Positions 43,701 through 51,122 of a stretch of DNA of 64,000 nucleotides are shown here, in pieces. Both the position numbers and the translations under genes were made by a program. Below the pieces are notes generated by a model, which ran no database searches, was not told the origin of the DNA, and saw only the letters and a list, made by a program, of their open reading frames with translations. Source of the DNA: Paenibacillus sp. LHD-117 (GTDB taxonomy: Bacteria > Bacillota > Bacilli > Paenibacillales > Paenibacillaceae). Position 1 is the stretch's first letter. Each line of letters opens with the position of its first letter. Location of the stretch: assembly GCF_030929555.1 (NCBI RefSeq), contig NZ_JAVFVT010000024.1, forward strand, positions 43,931 through 107,930, in the 5' to 3' direction.

Positions 43701-44089
43701 AGTTGCGAATTGAAAATGGCCTTCCTATTGCTACACTAGAGTTAATTTATGAGGGAAATTCAATAACTTTAAAAAATGTATTGGTAGATACAGGATGCGC
43801 AGTCACAATTTTTGATACGGATTTAATGGCAGAGATTGGCGTTGTAATCGATTTTGTTAATGGTAGGGCCACAAAAATGTATGGAGTGGGGGGAGTGGGT
43901 GAGGTTTGTAATCAGCAAAAAGTTAACGGACTTAATATTGATGGCAAGTTATTGAAAGATTATGATCTGCAGCTTGGTATGGTTCAAGAAATGTATGGAT
44001 TTGATGGACTTTTAGGAATTGATTATATGATTAGGACCGGACTAACATTGGATTTTGCTACACTAAAAACTGGATATAGTATTGTCTAG
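43697..44089 (+). CDS. retropepsin-like aspartic protease-fold protein
   Basis: The 130-residue protein has the one-domain aspartic protease signature LVDTGCA with Asp31-Thr32-Gly33, the flap region near MYGVGGVGEV, and GLLGIDYM near the end, which corresponds to the second conserved hydrophobic-Gly motif. It would dimerise to form an active site. No membrane helix or signal peptide is seen. Base composition is clearly more AT-rich than the flanking sugar operons. The target is unknown; the overlapping upstream gene is the first candidate. Confidence 0.7.
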   Translation: MKLRIENGLPIATLELIYEGNSITLKNVLVDTGCAVTIFDTDLMAEIGVVIDFVNGRATKMYGVGGVGEVCNQQKVNGLNIDGKLLKDYDLQLGMVQEMYGFDGLLGIDYMIRTGLTLDFATLKTGYSIV

Positions 44090-44319
44090 GTTGCACTTTG
44101 ATTATTACAAAAAGGCTATTGCATAGCAGTTACCATTACGTTAACGGGCAGTTATCTTCAATTGCTGATTATATCGATTTCGATAAATTTTCAGCCTAAA
44201 CTCAAGCAATCGATAAACTTCGACTGGGAGTGGCCGCTGTGCACTCAGTTTAAAGCCATTTTCACTTTTCCATGAATGAAGACCCGTTCAACAATTGCGC
44301 TCTAACGGGTGACTTTAGA
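44090..44319. other. non-coding gap with CTAACGGG-type short motifs
   Basis: No gene is supported. TTAACGGGCAGTTA lies at 44141-44154 and CTAACGGGTGACTTTA at 44302-44317; ACCCGTT at 44282 pairs with AACGGGT near 44304. Related motifs occur at 43296, 46263 and 49378. Confidence 0.5.
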
Positions 44320-44324
44320 TCAAT

Positions 44325-44370
44325 AAAAAACAGCGGCATTCTTAGACAATCTAGTCCGCCGCTGTTTCAT
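44325..44370 (-). terminator. terminator of the MFS transporter gene
   Basis: AAACAGCGGC (44328-44337) pairs with GCCGCTGTTT (44358-44367). On the minus strand the stem is followed by a T6 run, so it fits the minus-strand transporter about 100 bp upstream of it. Confidence 0.7.
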
Positions 44371-44473
44371 TTATTGGGTCAGTCTAAACATATTTTACGA
44401 AGGGGCCGATCTTACGGACACCAATCCGTTCCGTGGAAACATCTGCACGACCTGGATATGACACAATGTATTT

Positions 44474-45895
44474 TCAAGCCCCTTGCTTCACTTTGCTAGC
44501 TTTCGGAACTAATCTCGCATTTCCCATCAAGAAGCAGGCAATCAGAGCGATAATGACAAAGCCGAGCCCAACCAGGAAGATACTATTTAAGACATGGCTC
44601 AGCACCACTCTAGAATCTGTTTCGCTTCCGCCTGCAACCATTCGCTGCGTTAGCAAACTGCCAAGCACGCTGACTCCGATCGTTCCCCCGATAGACCGGA
44701 AAAATTGAGAGGAAGAGGTAGCGACACCCCGGATTCCAGGCTCCACTGCACTTTGTGCAGCAGTGCCGACTACCGGATACAGCGCACCCATGCCCAGACC
44801 CGTAATGATCATGTACAAGACCAGCTGCAGCGAAGTCGTATCAACTGTCATCCCACCGAGCAGCCCCAATCCGATTGCCATTAGAGCCATGCTGGGAACG
44901 AGAATGGCCCGGTACGAGATCTTGCTCATCAACCTTCCGCCTATTGTCGTAGTAACGACTACGGACAGCATGAGCGGTATCAGGATGTAGCCGGCATAGG
45001 TAGGGCTCACTCCCATCACGTCCTGGGCAAAAAGAGGAATGAACGCAATCGCACCAAACATTCCGGCGCTCATAAAAAATCCGGCAATGTTTCCGAAAGC
45101 AATGACGCGGATCTTAAATAGATGAAGCGGTAGCATCGGTTCTTTCGCCTTCGTTTCGATCCATATAAACAAAGCAAGAAAGAGAGCGCTTAGACTGAAC
45201 AAGGCGATAATGGTTGGTGAGTCCCCGCTTAGAACCAGCGCCAGTAAAAGAGAGACGATAGAGATGCTGAACGTGACAACACCGGCCCAATCGATGGATC
45301 GTCTCGCATAGCGCTTGCTTTCTTTCCAAGCAGCAGCCATAAGGTAGATGGCCGGAATACCGATCGGGAGGTTGATGAAAAAAATCCAACCCCAGCCTAA
45401 GTATTCGGAGATCATTCCGCCGACTGCCGGCCCGAGAATGCTGGAGATAGAGAACACGGCGCTGAACAGGCCCATGAACTTCCCTCTTGATTCCGGTGGG
45501 TACAGATCCCCAACTATGGTAAAGGCAATCGGCATCAATGCCCCGGCTCCCAATCCCTGAATTCCTCTGAAGACAATCAATTGCGTCATGCTTCCTGCGA
45601 ATCCACATAGAACGGACCCTATCAGGAAGAGGGATAAGCCGGTTAAGTAGACGTTCCTGCGTCCGAATAAATCCGCCAGTTTCCCGTAAACCGGGATAGT
45701 GGTCGTCGAAGCTAACATATAGATGGTGAATACCCAGCTGTATAAGGACAATCCATCCAAATGTTTGATGATGGTTGGCATAGCCGTGGATACGATAGTC
45801 TGGTCTATAGAGGCTAAGATCAATCCCATTAATAGGCTGATGGTGATGAATTTTACTTTTGGTTGTTGGTTTGGATCATTAAGTTCGTTTGACAT
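44474..45895 (-). CDS. MFS multidrug exporter, DHA2 family (EmrB/QacA type)
   Basis: The 473-residue protein has 14 predicted membrane helices, ASIDQTIVSTAMPTI in helix 1, GKLADLFGRRNVYLTG (motif A) and the RGIQGLGAGALMPIAF stretch (motif C-like), all typical of DHA2 drug/proton antiporters. ATG 45895 (MSNELNDP) was chosen because a GGAAAGGAAG box precedes it; a longer frame to 45952 adds an unlikely leader. It probably exports amphiphilic drugs or toxic compounds with proton antiport. A palindrome AAAGAATA-GACT-TATTCTTT at 45972-45991 could be its operator. A MarR gene lies on the other side of the shared upstream region. Confidence 0.85.
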   Translation of the reverse strand: MSNELNDPNQQPKVKFITISLLMGLILASIDQTIVSTAMPTIIKHLDGLSLYSWVFTIYMLASTTTIPVYGKLADLFGRRNVYLTGLSLFLIGSVLCGFAGSMTQLIVFRGIQGLGAGALMPIAFTIVGDLYPPESRGKFMGLFSAVFSISSILGPAVGGMISEYLGWGWIFFINLPIGIPAIYLMAAAWKESKRYARRSIDWAGVVTFSISIVSLLLALVLSGDSPTIIALFSLSALFLALFIWIETKAKEPMLPLHLFKIRVIAFGNIAGFFMSAGMFGAIAFIPLFAQDVMGVSPTYAGYILIPLMLSVVVTTTIGGRLMSKISYRAILVPSMALMAIGLGLLGGMTVDTTSLQLVLYMIITGLGMGALYPVVGTAAQSAVEPGIRGVATSSSQFFRSIGGTIGVSVLGSLLTQRMVAGGSETDSRVVLSHVLNSIFLVGLGFVIIALIACFLMGNARLVPKASKVKQGA

Positions 45896-46335
45896 ATAGC
45901 TGAACGCTTCCTTTCCTTTGATTGCTGGCCCGCGCGGAAGCAGCAACAACAATATACCGGGAATCCGAAAAAAAGAATAGACTTATTCTTTCCGATGAAT
46001 TATTCTATAGCTAGAGAGCGCCCCAAGAGAAGGCGCTCTTTTTCCATTTAATCGGAAAGTCTTAAGAAAAGAGTTAACAAGACAATGGCTCAAATTTTAC
46101 GATGCGATTTGGTAGCATCGTTACACTAGACACTAGACATTCCTGTAAGGGCTCGTTCAACTATGGGAGACGAAAGTTAAGCATAAGGGGTTATTTTATC
46201 TCACTTAATTTAATTTAGGTCTTGATAAACTAGGAAAATAAAGTAGACTCGTGCGTCGGTGTTGAACGGGCAGTTTTGTGTAACGAAACCAGAGCGTTCG
46301 ATAGCATATTTGTTCTGGGTAATTCTCACAAAAAA
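45896..46335. other. intergenic region between divergent MFS and MarR genes
   Basis: It contains the palindrome at 45972-45991, a plus-strand hairpin at 46015-46044 and AT-rich sequence. GTTCAAC at 46155-46161 and GTTGAAC at 46261-46267 are complementary and 113 bp end to end, and the second is the start of a GTTGAACGGGCAG motif. I see no gene. Confidence 0.45.
46015..46044 (+). terminator. orphan plus-strand intrinsic terminator
   Basis: AGAGCGCC (46015-46022) pairs with GGCGCTCT (46032-46039), followed by TTTTT. No plus-strand gene precedes it within 1.9 kb, so it may end an undetected short RNA or be left from a lost gene. Confidence 0.65.
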
Positions 46336-46386
46336 TAGTTGCAATAACATCCTATTGGGTGTATCATGAAATTAGTTGCAATAACA
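46336..46386 (+). promoter_or_regulatory. marR-operon promoter with two direct repeats
   Basis: TTGCAA (46339-46344) and TATCAT (46362-46367) are 17 bp apart. TAGTTGCAATAACA occurs at 46336-46349, over the -35, and again at 46373-46386, just downstream of the -10. Binding of the MarR protein to both copies would give autorepression. Confidence 0.75.
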
Positions 46387-46407
46387 CTCTATTAAAGGAG
46401 GGATAAT

Positions 46408-46869
46408 GTGAGCGAGCATTGGAGGCAGAATGACAAGGGCGCAGCGGAATCGCACGGTCAATACATCTCAGCAATCTACCGACACATGCAGGTAGTGATC
46501 TCAGCCGAGTTGGCACCATATCGAATCGGAAGCGGACAGTATATTTTTCTGATGGCGATTGCGTTTCAGCAACCAATCACTCAGAAGGAACTAAGTGAGA
46601 AACTGCTCATTGACAAAACGACTACCGCTAAAGCAATTACCAAGCTGGAAGCAGAAGGTTACGTACGGAGGGAAATCGATCCCGCCGACAACCGCTATCA
46701 TCTGCTCTATTTGACGGACTCGGGACGTGAGGTGGTACCTAAGGTGCAGGAAGCGCTGGCCCGCGTTAAGAACAAAACGCAGAAAGGTATTACCGATGAA
46801 GAGTATGACTTGTTAGTAAGCTTGCTGAAAATCGTGCTTCGCAATCTGACCGAGCAGGAGGAGATGTAA
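46408..46869 (+). CDS. MarR family transcriptional regulator
   Basis: The 153-residue winged-helix protein has ELSEKLLIDKTTTAKAITKL as recognition region and the wing DPADNRYHLLYLTDSGRE, both typical of MarR. A GTG at 46408 has AAAGGAGGG six bases upstream. One base separates its stop from the next ATG region, so it is in one operon with the DUF5519 and haloalkane dehalogenase genes. MarR proteins release DNA on binding aromatic or toxic ligands. The direct repeats in its promoter are likely its sites. Confidence 0.85.
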   Translation: MSEHWRQNDKGAAESHGQYISAIYRHMQVVISAELAPYRIGSGQYIFLMAIAFQQPITQKELSEKLLIDKTTTAKAITKLEAEGYVRREIDPADNRYHLLYLTDSGREVVPKVQEALARVKNKTQKGITDEEYDLLVSLLKIVLRNLTEQEEM

Positions 46870-46870
46870 G

Positions 46871-47203
46871 ATGAGCAGGTACGGGAGAACAGACTTGACG
46901 GAAGAGCTGTTAGCTTGGGCTGACGTTACAAAGCAACCTCATCGGTTCGGAGGGGTGGAATTTCAGCTAAACGAAACTGAAATCGGGCATCTTCACGGCA
47001 ACCGCTTGTTCGACTTGCTTTTGTCGAAATCCGAACGTGATCGGTGGATTGAAGAAGGGAAGGCAAGTCCGCATCATATGTATCCCGATTCAGGCTGGGT
47101 ATCCGTTTATCTGAATACCGAGCAAGATATTGCTTGTGCCATTGAAATCGCGCGTTCTAAATATGATCAAATAAAATTGAAGGGTGAGATGATAAATGAT
47201 TAA
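46871..47203 (+). CDS. DUF5519 / luciferase-domain family protein
   Basis: The 110-residue protein has EIGHLHGNRLFDLLL and SPHHMYPDSGWVSVYL, the two blocks I associate with the small luciferase-like domain family (DUF5519), often encoded beside regulators or hydrolases. Its role is not established; luminescence should not be assumed. Its end overlaps the dehalogenase gene by eight bases. Confidence 0.65.
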   Translation: MSRYGRTDLTEELLAWADVTKQPHRFGGVEFQLNETEIGHLHGNRLFDLLLSKSERDRWIEEGKASPHHMYPDSGWVSVYLNTEQDIACAIEIARSKYDQIKLKGEMIND

Positions 47204-48071
47204 CGAGGCATTCCCCTATGAGAAAAAGCGAAATCAAGTATTCGGGTTAGAGATGGCATATGTGGATGAAGGAAGCGGTGATCCGATCGTCTTCCTACAC
47301 GGCAATCCGACATCCTCCTATCTTTGGCGCAACATTATTCCTTATGCCCAGAAGTTTGGCCGCTGCATTGCGCCTGATTTAGTTGGGATGGGAGATTCCG
47401 ATAAATTACCGGTTAGCGGTCCTGACTCCTACAGCTTTTTTGAGCATCGGAAATATCTCGATGAGCTTCTCGATAAACTTGGAATCCATAAAAATATCAC
47501 TTTCGTAGTACACGATTGGGGTTCGGTTTTGGGATTTGATTGGGCACGGCGGCATCCTAGCGCTGTGGACGGCATTGTTTATATGGAAGCACTTATCAAA
47601 CCGAGTAGCTGGAATGAGATTTCAGAACAAGGGCGTAAAATTTTTCAGGCATTGCAATCTTCAGAAGGAGAAAAGATGATACTGGAACAAAACTCTTTTC
47701 TCAATGTCAATCTTCCCATTAGTATTTTACGTGAGTTGACGGAGGAAGAGGTGGCGCAGTATCACCGTCCCTTTATCGAACCAGGCGAGGGGCGTCGTCC
47801 GATGTTATCTTGGGCACGACAACTTCCTTTTGATAGCGATTCAGCGGTGGCCGAAATTATCACAGCTAATGGAGATTGGTTAGCACAAAGTCCCATTCCA
47901 AAACTATTCATTCATACCAAAAATGGAAGAGCTCCAGAATCTCACTTAGATTTTTGCCGCAGTTGGCCAGAGCAGACAGAAGTCTCGGTGCCGGGAGTTC
48001 ATTATCCCCAAGAAGACGCACCCGATGAAGTTGGCGAAGCGCTTGCCTTATGGCTGAAAGATTTGGATTAA
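47196..48071 (+). CDS. haloalkane dehalogenase-like alpha/beta hydrolase (HLD-II type)
   Basis: The enzyme would hydrolyse carbon-halogen bonds to an alcohol and halide. The 291-residue sequence matches the LinB/DhaA layout: FLHGNPTSS with Asn37 as halide ligand, VVHDWGS with nucleophile Asp107 and halide-binding Trp108, VYMEALIKP with Glu131 as catalytic acid, and GVHYPQEDAPD with His269. All catalytic residues are therefore present. Such genes are often found outside halogen metabolism, so the true substrate is open. It is the last gene of the marR operon and is followed by a hairpin at 48225. Confidence 0.8.
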   Translation: MINEAFPYEKKRNQVFGLEMAYVDEGSGDPIVFLHGNPTSSYLWRNIIPYAQKFGRCIAPDLVGMGDSDKLPVSGPDSYSFFEHRKYLDELLDKLGIHKNITFVVHDWGSVLGFDWARRHPSAVDGIVYMEALIKPSSWNEISEQGRKIFQALQSSEGEKMILEQNSFLNVNLPISILRELTEEEVAQYHRPFIEPGEGRRPMLSWARQLPFDSDSAVAEIITANGDWLAQSPIPKLFIHTKNGRAPESHLDFCRSWPEQTEVSVPGVHYPQEDAPDEVGEALALWLKDLD

Positions 48072-48224
48072 CGTTACGTTTAACGAATTTAGTAGGGTGG
48101 ACAAACGCCGCCCCTCTAAGCTATCTCATTAGAAGTTCTATTATCACACCCAATAAATATCGAGGCACAAACTTCAAAAGGCGTTGTTCCGCTAACGTGT
48201 ACGAGAGCGCAATAAATAACACCA

Positions 48225-48254
48225 CGAGGCTGCCGCGGACGATCGGCAGCCTCG
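48225..48254 (+). terminator. terminator-like hairpin after the dehalogenase operon
   Basis: CGAGGCTGCCG (48225-48235) pairs perfectly with CGGCAGCCTCG (48244-48254); TTAAGCTATTTTT follows. The same stem sequence occurs at 58035-58063. Confidence 0.6.
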
Positions 48255-48362
48255 TTAAGCTATTTTTGGCAGATTAGCACAATAATACGCGACCTTTGCA
48301 TTTATCTTCGGTACACTGACGATAATTGGGTAACCCATTGGCTGGATTAAAATATATTTAAC
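48255..48362. other. gap with an orphan GntR-type box
   Basis: ATTGGGTAACCCATT at 48325-48339 resembles the GntR operators at 31889, 32014 and 32932 (two differences from the perfect copy), but it lies between the 3' ends of convergent genes. Nothing else is seen. Confidence 0.35.
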
Positions 48363-48392
48363 AGAAAAGCAGCCCCTAAACAGTGCTGCTTT
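48363..48392 (-). terminator. terminator of the minus-strand hypothetical gene
   Basis: AAAGCAGC (48366-48373) pairs with GCTGCTTT (48385-48392). On the minus strand the stem runs into TTTTCTGTT, eight bases after the stop codon at 48400. Confidence 0.65.
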
Positions 48393-48399
48393 ATGCGAT

Positions 48400-48924
48400 C
48401 TAGCTCCACGTTACGAAGGAGTCCGGTGAATTGCGAATCGATGCAGCCAGGTGCTTAATTGTTCCAACGGTAACTTGGGTTAGCCGCTCATATGCCGACT
48501 GGAAGAAAACGCGAAGCTCAGTGTCCGAATCCAGACCATCACGGGATACACAGGCAAAATCAGTCAGAAGAATCGGATGATTACGGGTGCGGAGCATGCC
48601 TTCAACGTCTTGCATAAGTGTAACGAATTTGAGGTCCCCAAGCTCACGCATCTTCTTAATCAGCGTAGCCCATCTCGCCTCCTGAGCCAGAAAAAAGGCG
48701 TTCCACCAGTAAAATTCCTGTACCGACTCTATAACATGGCTGTAATAGGTGCGGAAAATAAATAAAGCTTGCTGGCCGGAGGTCATCTTGTGGTAAAAAT
48801 CGACCAAATCGCCGCCTTCGCTGCTTACTTCCTTGTATGTCTGGATGAGCGGTTTAAAGCAGGCAGAAATTAAAGCGCCGTCATCCATCCTTTCAAAAAC
48901 TTCACGCTGCATTTTTACCATCAT
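48400..48924 (-). CDS. hypothetical protein, soluble, helical
   Basis: The 174-residue protein has no signal peptide or membrane helix, is mostly helical and carries a Trp/Phe-rich middle (EFYWWNAFFLAQEARWATLI). I do not recognise a family. A strong AAGGAG lies ten bases before the ATG at 48924 and a terminator follows, so it is a proper transcription unit. Confidence 0.65.
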   Translation of the reverse strand: MMVKMQREVFERMDDGALISACFKPLIQTYKEVSSEGGDLVDFYHKMTSGQQALFIFRTYYSHVIESVQEFYWWNAFFLAQEARWATLIKKMRELGDLKFVTLMQDVEGMLRTRNHPILLTDFACVSRDGLDSDTELRVFFQSAYERLTQVTVGTIKHLAASIRNSPDSFVTWS

Positions 48925-49093
48925 TTCCCTATCACTCCTTCATCCCGATTGTAGACATTCAACTTCGCCCACGTCAAGCTTATAAGTACGACAATAGTCC
49001 TGCAATTTTAGACTGACAGCGGTGTTAAGCTAAAGGGCAGGATAGTTAGTATGGAGGACTATTATTTACTTTATTTGTCAAATCTTAGTTTAA

Positions 49094-49348
49094 ATGAATA
49101 TGCAGGTGATTTATCTAATGGCTTTACGGGTGATTGGTTATTCTTTAGTAATGGTTATACTACTTTATTTAACAGTTGTTTTCCTACCTGAATCACTGAA
49201 CATAAACAGGAATGTTTCAAGAGCGTTGTTAGTTGTAATAACAGCTATATTTTTTACTTTATCAAAAAACAAATGGTGGATTAATGTTGTTTCTTTAATT
49301 TTAGGTGTATTTGTGTTTTGGATACTAATTTTTTTGTTTGTGCGTTAG
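49094..49348 (+). CDS. small membrane protein, unknown function
   Basis: The 84-residue AT-rich frame has three hydrophobic helices (about residues 8-30, 42-57 and 62-82) separated by short charged turns (NINRNVSR, SKNKWW). The ribosome site is weak, so the start is uncertain. A CTAACGGGCACGTTAG motif follows the stop by 29 bases, as if gene and motif were one unit. Confidence 0.5.
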   Translation: MNMQVIYLMALRVIGYSLVMVILLYLTVVFLPESLNINRNVSRALLVVITAIFFTLSKNKWWINVVSLILGVFVFWILIFLFVR

Positions 49349-49395
49349 TATGGGCAATCTTGCACCATTTCATTGAACTAACGGGCACGTTAGCT

Positions 49396-49445
49396 CAATA
49401 AAGCAGTGGCAGTCTAGGACTTTCACGTCCAAGACTTGCCGCTGC
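49396..49445 (-). terminator. strong hairpin, terminator of the second yesMN operon
   Basis: A 13-bp stem (GCAGTGGCAGTCT at 49403-49415 against AGACTTGCCGCTGC, with two G-U pairs) encloses a second AGGAC/GTCC pairing. On the minus strand it leads into CTTTATTG. Confidence 0.65.
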
Positions 49446-49506
49446 TACCCAGGAAATTTCTCGCCAATTTTAGACTCTCATTTATCAACAAACAGCGCAA
49501 CTATTT

Positions 49507-51117
49507 TCACCTACTCATTTGGTACTCCCCCGGCGGCGTGCCGAAGTGCTGCTTGAACACGTAGGAGAAATGTTTGACGCTCAGGTAGCCGACCTTCTCG
49601 GCGACGTCGTATACCTTCTCAGGAGGCTTCGCTTGGAGCAGCTGCGCGGCGCGTTCCATCCGGACGCGGGTCAAATATTTGATGTAGGATTCCCCCGTGT
49701 TCTGATGGAAAAGGCTGCTGAGATAGCCGGGCGACAGGCCCATTTTGTCCGCGATCAGCGCAAGGCTGATCGGCTCGGCGTAATGCGCGTGAATGTAGGC
49801 CTTCATCTTCGTGACGGTCTCGTGCTCGGGCTCGCCGGCGCCGGCCGAATGGCCGGATGTCCCGGTTTGCGCTTGTTCGCGCATGGATGCCAGCGCCGCG
49901 GCTAGAAGCTTGGCGAAAGCCTCCGGACCGTAGCGGTCCGCCGCCGATTCCGGCCGTACGAGCAGGGCAATCGCCCTCGCGGCCGCCGGCCGGTCTTCCT
50001 CCGCCAGCGATCGGAGCAGGTAGACGCCTAGCCGCAGCGCGCTTCGCCGGCTCCAGCTCCCCGCTGGCGGCATGAGGGGCTGCAGCGCCGCCAGAAGCGC
50101 GGCCTCGCGTCCATGCCCGCCGATCGTCGCGCCGCGGCAAGCCTCCTTGGCCGCCTCCAGCAGCTTGGCGCCGTCATCGGAGCCCGGGCCCACAGGCGGG
50201 AGCAGCCGATGCTCCTCCTCGAGCAGCCTGCCCTTCATGGCGCTCCGAGCCGACCGGTACGAAGCGCCGAGCTGGAGAATGTCGAGCTCGGCGGAACCGG
50301 CGGCGCCCCAAAGCCCAAGGCCGGTCATGCCGAGGACGGCCTGCGATAGCTTGGCGAAAAGGGCCGCGCAGCGCAAGGCGACATCATCGCCGTCTTCGCC
50401 CGGCACGAGCAGCGCCGTTCGTTGTTTATGGTCCGCGAAGAGGATGATGCCGGGGTTCTCTTCCGCCAGCTCCGCGGCCGTCTGATGGACGATGTAGCGG
50501 TACAAGGCTTGGTCGCTCGGCGCGATTCCGCGCTCAAGCAGCTGCCCTTCGTCGAGGTCGACGAGCAGGACGGCGCCTTCCGCTTCGAGCAGGTTGATTT
50601 TGAGCCGGTGCAGGAGGGGGTAGAGCACTTTGATCTCCATATGATTGTCCGTCACGACGGCATGCAGGAAGTTGCGGGCGACCTGCTCCCGCGACTGCTC
50701 CGACAACGAAAGATAGGCCGCCTGCTCCGCGCGTTCGGCGGCGAGCTCGCGCGCCATCCGGTCCAGCACGGCAACGAGCTCCTCCTTGACGAGCGGCTTG
50801 AGCATATATTCGTTTACCCCGTAACGCATCGCTTCCTTGGCCAAAGCGAATTCGTCGTAGCCGGACAGGATGACCATCCGCGGCTTCGAACGTCTGGCCG
50901 ACAGCTCCTTGGCGAGCTCCAGCCCGTCCATGACCGGCATTTTGATATCCGTCATGACGAGGTCGAAGTCTTCGCCGGCCGCCGCGAGCACCTCGAGCGC
51001 CTCCTGTCCGTCGCTTGCTTCCCCCGCGCAGATCCATTCTTGATGCAGCCCGCCTACGAACAATTTGATATATTCCCTCGTCATCGGCTCGTCGTCCACG
51101 ATCAGCAGTTTGTACAT
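49507..51117 (-). CDS. yesN: YesN-type response regulator with AraC DNA-binding domain (second system)
   Basis: The 536-residue protein has a receiver domain with phospho-acceptor Asp57 (VMTDIKMPVMDG), a middle region of about 280 residues with no clear domain, and a C-terminal AraC double helix-turn-helix (about 430-535, with KMGLSPGYLSSLFHQNTG). It should activate the divergent dextranase-transporter operon after phosphorylation by the YesM encoded five bases upstream. Its final codons are the right-hand copy of the 32-bp repeat, so the current C-terminus (QMSR) may have been supplied by an insertion. Confidence 0.9.
   Translation of the reverse strand: MYKLLIVDDEPMTREYIKLFVGGLHQEWICAGEASDGQEALEVLAAAGEDFDLVMTDIKMPVMDGLELAKELSARRSKPRMVILSGYDEFALAKEAMRYGVNEYMLKPLVKEELVAVLDRMARELAAERAEQAAYLSLSEQSREQVARNFLHAVVTDNHMEIKVLYPLLHRLKINLLEAEGAVLLVDLDEGQLLERGIAPSDQALYRYIVHQTAAELAEENPGIILFADHKQRTALLVPGEDGDDVALRCAALFAKLSQAVLGMTGLGLWGAAGSAELDILQLGASYRSARSAMKGRLLEEEHRLLPPVGPGSDDGAKLLEAAKEACRGATIGGHGREAALLAALQPLMPPAGSWSRRSALRLGVYLLRSLAEEDRPAAARAIALLVRPESAADRYGPEAFAKLLAAALASMREQAQTGTSGHSAGAGEPEHETVTKMKAYIHAHYAEPISLALIADKMGLSPGYLSSLFHQNTGESYIKYLTRVRMERAAQLLQAKPPEKVYDVAEKVGYLSVKHFSYVFKQHFGTPPGEYQMSR
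49516..49547 (-). repeat. right copy of the 32-bp direct repeat inside the yesN 3' end
   Basis: These bases are identical to 43239-43270 and lie within the last codons of yesN. The 6.2 kb between the copies holds the accessory genes. Confidence 0.75.
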
Positions 51118-51122
51118 GTCGG

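Noticed and set aside
44272..44708. Short plus-strand frames overlapping the MFS gene end and its terminator
   Set aside because: They run through a terminator hairpin and opposite the MFS coding sequence without any start signal.
46871..47203. Calling the DUF5519 protein a luciferase
   Set aside because: The family name refers to a domain label; no bioluminescence genes or substrate pathway are nearby.
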